A DNA stretch of 47,930 nucleotides, taken from DAIDKA01 sp035485475. GTDB lineage: Bacteria > Pseudomonadota > Gammaproteobacteria > Steroidobacterales > Steroidobacteraceae. Made by a program: the position numbers and the translations under genes. The stretch's first letter is position 1. Every line of letters begins with the position of its first letter. The notes below the pieces were generated by a model that did no database searches, was not told where the DNA came from, and was given only the letters and a program-made list of their open reading frames with translations. Below are positions 42,553 to 47,930 of the stretch, piece after piece. The DNA lies in assembly GCA_035485475.1 (NCBI GenBank), contig DATHOA010000318.1, positions 1-47,930 of the forward strand. Reading direction: 5' to 3'.

Positions 42553-44739
42553 TCAAAATTTGACGGTCACGGAGGCTTGCAGCGTGCGCGGCGCCCCGAC
42601 ATGGGCCACCAGGTTGCCGGTATTGGCACCGGTGAGGTTGCTGGGCCCGATCGTGGACCAATAGTGCCGGTCGGTCACATTGTCCACCGCCACACGCCAG
42701 GCGACCGGCGTGCCCCACAACTTGCGCGTAAAGCGGGCGCCGACATCGAACAGATTGTAACCTGCCGCCTCGAACTGATTGGCGTCATCGCCGGGCCGGG
42801 GGCCCGAGAACTGGTAGTCGAAGGTTGCCACCAGCCCGGGAACTGTCGGCAGGTGGTACTCAAACAGCACGTTGCCCTTAACCTTCGGGGTGCCGACATA
42901 CAGCTTGTCATTGGTGGTGGCCAGCGGGGTGTCTTCCAGAATCGAATGCAGCAGCGTAATACCGCCATACACCGTCAGCCCGTTGATGACATCCCCGACT
43001 GCGGACAGCTCCAGGCCCTTGTTGACCTGAGTGCCGGTGATCTCGAAGGTGTTGTCGAGCGTGTTGATGTTCGCGAATGGGCGCTCGAGGTCGAACAACG
43101 CGGCGGTGAAGTTGATCGTGTCGAAGTCCGCCTTGTAGCCGACCTCGTACTGCTTGCTGCGGTAGGGCGCGAGGCTGTCGCCCGCATTGACTGTACCCGC
43201 GGGCGCGAGGTCACCGGCCTGCAGGCTGTTGGTGTACGTCGCATACACCGACATGTTCGCGGCGGGCTTGAAGATGACGCTGCCCGTGGGGCTAATGCCA
43301 TGGTTGCTGTACTCGGTGGTCAGCACGCTCTTGTTGTTGAAGTTGTCGGTGTGGAACCAGTCCTGGCTGGCGCCAGCACGCAAAAACCAGTAGTCGTTGA
43401 ACTTCAGGGTATCGTTCAAATTGAAGCCCTGCTGGTAGGCATCCGAGGAGTCGTAGATGTGGCTCGCACTCACATTCGGCGGGCCCTGAGGAGGCTCGGG
43501 GTAAACGCCGGGGGCATCGATGCTGGCCGTACCCAGCAGCAGGCTGGCGGGGGTGGCGGCGGTGATGGGCGAGTAGGATGAGGCGCGATAACCGGCCGAG
43601 CCAATGGCCAGGTCGTGTCCGATGCCGAAGGTGTCGAACTTGCCGTTCAGGTATGCGACATCACTGGTCATCAGGAAGCGGGGCGCGAAGCCGCTACCAA
43701 ACGACGTGGTATACGCACCGGCGTTCGAGGTGAGATTGTTGACGGCCGTGTTGATGTTGCGCTGGACGTCCTGATTGAGGATGCCGGCCACCAGGTGCCA
43801 GTTGTCGCCGAAGTCCTGCTTGAGGCGCGCCTCGCCGATGGTGGTGCGCAGGTACACGCCAGCATAGGACTGGCCATAACCGACCCGCTGCGGATCCGGT
43901 GCCGGCGGCAGCAGGATGTATTGGCCATTCTTCTGCGGTGCGTCCGCATAGGTGAACCAGCCGGGAAAACCGATGGCGTCGAGCACGTTACTGCTGTAGT
44001 TCAGCTCCAGGGTGGTGTGTTCCCAGGGGCGTACGTCCACGCCCAGGTCGGCCAAGGTGCGACGCTCGTGGCTGTCATCGACGAAGCCATCGCCGCTGGC
44101 GTACAGCGCGTTCAGGCGATAGCTGATGATGCCCCCCGGATCAAGCTTGCCGCCGATGTCCGTCTTCGCCGTGCCCAAGCTGTCGCTGGCATACGTCGCG
44201 GTGAGTTCGCGCAGGTCATAGTCCGTCGGCCGCTTGGTGACGAAATTGAACATACCGGAGGGCGGCGCCGGCCCGTACAGCGAGCCGGCCGCGCCGCTGA
44301 CAACCTCGATCTGGTCGAACTGCTCCATCGATGTGATGCCGGTGAAGAAGACCTGCATGCCGTCGATCTTGGTGTTCTGGAAGTTGCCGCCCTGCATGCC
44401 ACGCGTCATCGGCCGCAGGATGTCCGGCCCCTGCTGCTCCTGGTATGACACCAGCGGCAGGTACTTGGAGACTTCCTTGAAATCGACCGCCTGGGTGTTC
44501 TCGATGAGATCCGACGGCAACACCGAGATCGAGTACGGCACATCGAGGATCGGTGTCGTACCCAGGGGGCCGATGGAATCGAAGGTTCCGACGCGGTAGT
44601 CGCCCTTGTCGCGAGAAGTCTGGATTACGATCTCCTCGGTGGGCGCCGTGGCCGCCACACCGGGATCGGCGGCGTGCGCAACCCCTCCCAACGTCAGCGG
44701 AACGAGCGTAAGGAACACCGAGCGTTTTTTGATCTTCAT
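42553..44739 (-). CDS. TonB-dependent siderophore-type receptor
   Basis: A 728-residue receptor: signal peptide about 1-23, TonB-box-like EEIVIQ near 35, plug domain (about 55-175: ILDVPYSISVLPSDLIENTQ, RGMQGGNFQNTKIDGM, MEQFDQIEVVSGAAGSLYGP, GMFNFVTKRPT), then a large barrel ending in ASVTVKF with the terminal Phe. The plug pattern is that of the ferric-siderophore class. The next gene downstream is the ModE-like/PBP regulator, and a TsaA-like gene is divergent upstream. The presence of a ModE-like partner suggests a molybdate or similar chelate, not iron, but this is not shown by the sequence. No Fur box is evident in the upstream gap. Confidence 0.92.
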   Translation of the reverse strand: MKIKKRSVFLTLVPLTLGGVAHAADPGVAATAPTEEIVIQTSRDKGDYRVGTFDSIGPLGTTPILDVPYSISVLPSDLIENTQAVDFKEVSKYLPLVSYQEQQGPDILRPMTRGMQGGNFQNTKIDGMQVFFTGITSMEQFDQIEVVSGAAGSLYGPAPPSGMFNFVTKRPTDYDLRELTATYASDSLGTAKTDIGGKLDPGGIISYRLNALYASGDGFVDDSHERRTLADLGVDVRPWEHTTLELNYSSNVLDAIGFPGWFTYADAPQKNGQYILLPPAPDPQRVGYGQSYAGVYLRTTIGEARLKQDFGDNWHLVAGILNQDVQRNINTAVNNLTSNAGAYTTSFGSGFAPRFLMTSDVAYLNGKFDTFGIGHDLAIGSAGYRASSYSPITAATPASLLLGTASIDAPGVYPEPPQGPPNVSASHIYDSSDAYQQGFNLNDTLKFNDYWFLRAGASQDWFHTDNFNNKSVLTTEYSNHGISPTGSVIFKPAANMSVYATYTNSLQAGDLAPAGTVNAGDSLAPYRSKQYEVGYKADFDTINFTAALFDLERPFANINTLDNTFEITGTQVNKGLELSAVGDVINGLTVYGGITLLHSILEDTPLATTNDKLYVGTPKVKGNVLFEYHLPTVPGLVATFDYQFSGPRPGDDANQFEAAGYNLFDVGARFTRKLWGTPVAWRVAVDNVTDRHYWSTIGPSNLTGANTGNLVAHVGAPRTLQASVTVKF

Positions 44740-44859
44740 CTGGCTTCTCGCGGCTGGAAAAGAGCGGAAAATCCGCCCCTGTAATGCGCGCGAAAGCTAG
44801 CATGAGGAACCTGCGCTAACGATATGAACGCGAACGCATAAGTTCAAAGGAAACGCATC
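44740..44859. promoter_or_regulatory. Divergent promoter region, TonB receptor and TsaA-like gene
   Basis: A 120-base gap with the stretch TAACGATATGAACGCGAACG around 44818-44837, which holds a GAACGC direct repeat and a weak TATG/CATA dyad that could bind a ModE-type protein. The TsaA-like ATG is preceded by AAGGAA eight bases away. I see no clear Fur box. Confidence 0.35.
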
Positions 44860-45321
44860 ATGGAACTGCGAATGGAGCCGATAGGTTACGTGCGCGGGGG
44901 CCGTACGCAAGCCACCAAGGACCATTGGGGCGACAACCTCTCGGTCCTGGAACTGCTGCCGGAGAAATTCACGGCCGCGGCAGTCGCCGGATTGGAGGAG
45001 GTGTCACACCTCGAAGTCATTTTCTACTTCCACCTCCATGCCGAGGAGCCGGTCGAACGGGGTGCCCGCCGCCCGCGCGATCGCGCGGACTGGCCGGCCG
45101 TTGGAATTTTTGCGCAGCACGGCCGCATGCGCCCGAATCGACTGGGCGTGTCCGTTTGCCGTCTCGTCCGGCTGCGCGGATTGAGCATGGAAGTCGAGGG
45201 TCTCGACGCAGTCGATGGCACCCCCCTCCTTGACATCAAACCGGTGTGGTCGGGCTATTTGCCCCGCGGCGCGATTCGCGAGCCGGAGTGGGCGCGCGAA
45301 CTCATGGCCAATTACTGGTAG
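44860..45321 (+). CDS. Single-domain TsaA/TrmO-like protein
   Basis: A 153-residue protein of the TsaA fold (IGYVRGGRTQATKDHWG at the start, SHLEVIFYFHLH, RPRDRADWPAVGIFAQHGRM with the conserved RPNRLG, then LEVEGLDAVDGTPLLDIKP). Bacterial TrmO methylates t6A37 of tRNA-Thr and has an additional C-terminal domain (E. coli about 235 residues); this protein is only the TsaA domain, with an altered core motif (HGRMRPNRLG). It may methylate another substrate. A strong ribosome-binding site (AAGGAA) fixes the start. It is divergent from the TonB receptor, so both may be controlled by the ModE-like regulator. Confidence 0.8.
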   Translation: MELRMEPIGYVRGGRTQATKDHWGDNLSVLELLPEKFTAAAVAGLEEVSHLEVIFYFHLHAEEPVERGARRPRDRADWPAVGIFAQHGRMRPNRLGVSVCRLVRLRGLSMEVEGLDAVDGTPLLDIKPVWSGYLPRGAIREPEWARELMANYW

Positions 45322-45371
45322 CCGCTCGGATTGGCGCAGATTAACCTTACCGCCCCGCCGGAGAATTTCAC

Positions 45372-47489
45372 ATGAATTTCAGACTTGGTCTTGGTGCGTT
45401 GGTGCTCATGGGCGGGTATGCCGCAACCCCGCTCATGGCACAGACCACCGCCAACCCGTTCGCCGCCCCCAGCACCCTGCCCTTCCAGGCACCGCGCTTC
45501 GACATCATCAAGGATGGCGATTACCAGCCCGCATTTGACGAAGGCATGAAACAGCAGTTGGCCGAAGTCGCTGCGATCGCAAATAATCCCGCGCTGCCAA
45601 GCTTCGACAACACCATTGTCGCCCTGGAGAAGTCCGGTCGCATGCTGGAGCGGGTCGGCGCGACCTTCTCCGCCGTAGTCCAGGCCAACTCCAACACCAA
45701 CCTCAGCAAGATACAGACGAGCGAGGCACCGAAGCTCGCCGCCCAAGCGGACGCGATCAATCTCAATCCCAAGCTGTTTGCCCGCGTCAAGGCGGTCTAT
45801 GACCACCGCGCAACGCTGAAGCTGGATGCGGAATCCCTGCAGCTGCTCACGACGACCTATCAGCACTTCGTCCATGCCGGTGCAAATCTGTCGGACCATG
45901 ACAAGTCGCGGATGATGCAGCTCAATAAGGAACTTGCCGAGCTCAACACCTCCTTCCGGCAAAAGCTCATTGCCGCCACCAAGGCGGGGATGCTGGTAGT
46001 GGATGACAAAGCGGCGCTGGCCGGCCTGTCCGACGCGGCCCTCGCCAATGCTGCCCAGGCCGCCGCGGAGCGTGGCCTGGCGGGCAAATGGGCGATACCG
46101 CTGCAAAACACGACTCAACAGCCGGCGCTGACCGATTTGAGCGTGCGTGCCACCCGCGAGAGCTTATTCAACCGCCGCTGGAATGCGCCGGCACGCGGCG
46201 ATAGCAACGACACCCGCCCCGTCATCGCGCGCATCGCCCAGCTGCGCGCCGAGCAGGCCAAGCTGCTGGGTTATCCCAGCTATGCAGCCTATGTGCTCTA
46301 CGACCAGATGGCCAAGACTCCGCAGGCCGTGTTGAAATTCCTGGGCCAGTTGGTGGCGCCGACGGCTGCCAAGGCGGCCGCGGAGGCACAGCTGATCCAG
46401 GCTGCCATCGACAAGGATGGCGCGCACTTCGACCTGAAGCCCTGGGACTGGCAACGCTACGCAGCCCAGGTGCAGATGGAACGCTACAACCTGGACGAGA
46501 ACGAACTGAAGCCGTATTTCGAACTACACACGGTACTGGAGCAAGGTGTGTTCTACGCCGCCCACGGGCTCTACGGCATTACCTTCAAGCGTCGCGCGGA
46601 CATCCCGGTCTATCAACCGGATGTGATGGTGTATGAGGTGTTCGACAAGGACCGCTCATCGCTGGGCCTGGTGTATTTCGACTACTTCAAGCGCGACAAC
46701 AAGGAAGGGGGCGCCTGGGAGGACAATTTCGTTCAGCAATCGCATCTCCTGGCCGACAAGCCGGTGGTTTACAACGTCGCCAACTTCACCAAGCCGGCGC
46801 CGGGTCAGCCCGCACTGATCAGTTTCGACGACGTGACGACGATGTTTCACGAATTCGGCCATGCCCTGCACGGCCTGTTCGGCAACGGGAACTACGCATC
46901 CTTGTCCGGTACCAATGTGGCACGTGACTATGCCGAGTTCCCTTCCCAATTCAACGAGCATTGGGCGCTCTATCCTGCCGTGCTGAAGCACTACGCCATC
47001 AACCGCACGACCGGCCAGGTGATCCCCGACGCACTGGTCGAGAAAATCAAGAAGGCCCAGACCTGGGGCCAGGGCTATCAGTTGGGGGAATTGCTGGCGG
47101 CCTCGGAGTTGGACATGAAGTGGCATATGTTGCCGGTGTCCGCGACCACCCAGGATGTCGATGCCTTCGAAGCCAGTGCGCTGAAGGACACTCACACGGA
47201 CTTCGTCAACGTACCGCCCCGTTATCGCTCCAGCTACTTTCAGCATATTTGGGGTAACGACTATGCGGCCGGCTATTACGCCTACCAGTGGTCGGTCATG
47301 CTCGATGACGACGCGTTTGCCTGGTTCACTGCGCACGGCGGCCTGACGCGAGCCAATGGCCAGCGCTTCCGCGACCTGATCCTGTCACGCGGCCACAGTG
47401 AGGACTATGGCCCCATGTTCCGCACCTTCTATGGCAAGGATCCGGACATCGGGCCCATGCTGGAACACCGCGGGTTGACACCAAACTAA
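45372..47489 (+). CDS. dcp: Secreted M3-family peptidyl-dipeptidase (Dcp-type)
   Basis: A 705-residue zinc metallopeptidase. Signal peptide about 1-24 (MNFRLGLGALVLMGG, cleavage near AQT), then a helical N-terminal half and the catalytic domain with the zinc site HEFGH (His493, Glu494, His497) and the downstream Glu in NVARDYAEFPSQ. This matches the M3 family: oligopeptidases and peptidyl-dipeptidases that remove C-terminal dipeptides from short peptides. Its export signal suggests periplasmic peptide turnover. GGAG lies eight bases before the ATG. It follows the TsaA-like gene by 50 bases in the same direction. A 16-base palindrome lies after the stop. Confidence 0.92.
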   Translation: MNFRLGLGALVLMGGYAATPLMAQTTANPFAAPSTLPFQAPRFDIIKDGDYQPAFDEGMKQQLAEVAAIANNPALPSFDNTIVALEKSGRMLERVGATFSAVVQANSNTNLSKIQTSEAPKLAAQADAINLNPKLFARVKAVYDHRATLKLDAESLQLLTTTYQHFVHAGANLSDHDKSRMMQLNKELAELNTSFRQKLIAATKAGMLVVDDKAALAGLSDAALANAAQAAAERGLAGKWAIPLQNTTQQPALTDLSVRATRESLFNRRWNAPARGDSNDTRPVIARIAQLRAEQAKLLGYPSYAAYVLYDQMAKTPQAVLKFLGQLVAPTAAKAAAEAQLIQAAIDKDGAHFDLKPWDWQRYAAQVQMERYNLDENELKPYFELHTVLEQGVFYAAHGLYGITFKRRADIPVYQPDVMVYEVFDKDRSSLGLVYFDYFKRDNKEGGAWEDNFVQQSHLLADKPVVYNVANFTKPAPGQPALISFDDVTTMFHEFGHALHGLFGNGNYASLSGTNVARDYAEFPSQFNEHWALYPAVLKHYAINRTTGQVIPDALVEKIKKAQTWGQGYQLGELLAASELDMKWHMLPVSATTQDVDAFEASALKDTHTDFVNVPPRYRSSYFQHIWGNDYAAGYYAYQWSVMLDDDAFAWFTAHGGLTRANGQRFRDLILSRGHSEDYGPMFRTFYGKDPDIGPMLEHRGLTPN

Positions 47490-47498
47490 CTGGATTTC

Positions 47499-47514
47499 TG
47501 CCCGAATTCGGGCA
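47499..47514. promoter_or_regulatory. Perfect 16-base palindrome after dcp
   Basis: TGCCCGAATTCGGGCA is a perfect palindrome with no loop, so it is a possible protein-binding site and not a good hairpin. It lies between the peptidase stop and the 90-residue gene. Confidence 0.3.
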
Positions 47515-47557
47515 AATATAGCCGCCCTTACCTCGAAACACGGCAGACTGGCGCGGC

Positions 47558-47830
47558 ATGTCGGATCCCGGCGAGCTTCAGGAGCTGATTGCGTATCTGG
47601 TGCGGTCCAGCCGCCTGTCGCCTGCGGAGGCACAGCGCCTGGTCGCGGAGGTGCTGAGCTTCCTGCGCGAGACTCCGGAGGACTTCGTACGCCGGCGGCA
47701 TCGGCTACTGCAGGCCGAAGGACTCTCGAACACCTCGATCTACCTGCAGCTGGCGGCGGAGTTGTCGGCATGGCGTTTTCGAGCACCGCAATGCACCGCC
47801 CGGCAGATTCGCCGAATGATCTACGGATAA
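47558..47830 (+). CDS. Small hypothetical protein upstream of glmS
   Basis: A 90-residue soluble protein, mainly helical (GELQELIAYLVRSSRLSPAE, AQRLVAEVLSFLRETPEDFV), with a basic C-terminal part ending QIRRMIYG. No signal peptide or membrane segment. I do not recognise a domain; the helix and Arg pattern is that of a nucleic-acid or protein-binding helical bundle. Its start has little ribosome-binding site. It sits eleven bases before glmS in the same direction and may be co-transcribed with it. Confidence 0.55.
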   Translation: MSDPGELQELIAYLVRSSRLSPAEAQRLVAEVLSFLRETPEDFVRRRHRLLQAEGLSNTSIYLQLAAELSAWRFRAPQCTARQIRRMIYG

Positions 47831-47841
47831 GGGCAAGTCGG

Positions 47842-47930
47842 ATGTGTGGAATCGTGGGATACATTGGCCGGCAGGACGCCGCGCCGATTCTGATGGAAGG
47901 CCTGCACCGACTCGAGTACCGCGGCTACGA
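47842..47930 (+). CDS. glmS: Glucosamine-6-phosphate synthase, N-terminus (partial)
   Basis: Only 29 codons lie in the window: MCGIVGYIGRQDAAPILMEG onward, with the catalytic Cys2 of the N-terminal glutaminase domain and the HRLEYRGY motif. GlmS makes glucosamine-6-phosphate from fructose-6-phosphate and glutamine, the entry to cell-wall and lipopolysaccharide amino-sugar synthesis. AAGGG lies about nine bases upstream. The gene runs out of the window at its right end. Confidence 0.95.
   Translation, partial: MCGIVGYIGRQDAAPILMEGLHRLEYRGY

Overview
The window is about 48 kb of dense, high-GC bacterial chromosome. TonB-dependent receptors, RND and MacAB efflux, PQQ and c-type cytochrome enzymes, NtrC, KdpDE-like proteins and a glmS start together suggest a Gammaproteobacterium of the Steroidobacteraceae/Xanthomonadales type. 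That placement is inferred from gene content only. I see no rRNA, tRNA, CRISPR array, insertion sequence or phage gene.

Region 1 (1-11.0 kb) looks like a periplasmic oxidation island. It opens with a di-heme cytochrome c, a second mono-heme protein and a TlpA-like thioredoxin, closed by a terminator. A convergent membrane-protein gene and a divergent LysR regulator follow. The LysR gene overlaps a run of same-strand genes: a secreted two-domain (NTF2-like) protein, a PQQ dehydrogenase with its heme domain at the N-terminus, a PepSY membrane protein, a secreted alpha/beta hydrolase and a second two-domain protein. The plan recalls known polymer-alcohol (polyvinyl alcohol type) pathways, in which a periplasmic PQQ enzyme oxidises the substrate and a hydrolase cleaves the product.

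Region 2 (11.0-18.1 kb) holds a small acidic protein, a TonB receptor, a secreted propeller-like protein with an RDHD-repeat tail, a poorly coding stretch, an SMR-like membrane protein and a stand-alone NtrC.

Region 3 (18.1-26.5 kb) is mainly signalling. On the minus strand are a KdpD-like kinase without its N-terminal KdpD domain, a KdpE-like regulator, an outer-membrane barrel protein and a KDPG-aldolase homologue that has lost both catalytic residues. A second kinase and a LuxR-type response regulator lie divergently beside them.

Region 4 (26.1-41.2 kb) is an efflux block on the minus strand: macA, macB, four consecutive outer-membrane factor lipoproteins (three of them close paralogues joined by 4-base ATGA overlaps), a small secreted protein, then a CzcB/CzcA-type adaptor and pump and another small secreted protein.

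Region 5 (41.3-47.9 kb) has a ModE-HTH/periplasmic-binding-like regulator behind a siderophore-type TonB receptor, a divergent single-domain TsaA/TrmO-like protein, a Dcp-type M3 peptidase, a 90-residue protein and the first 29 codons of glmS.
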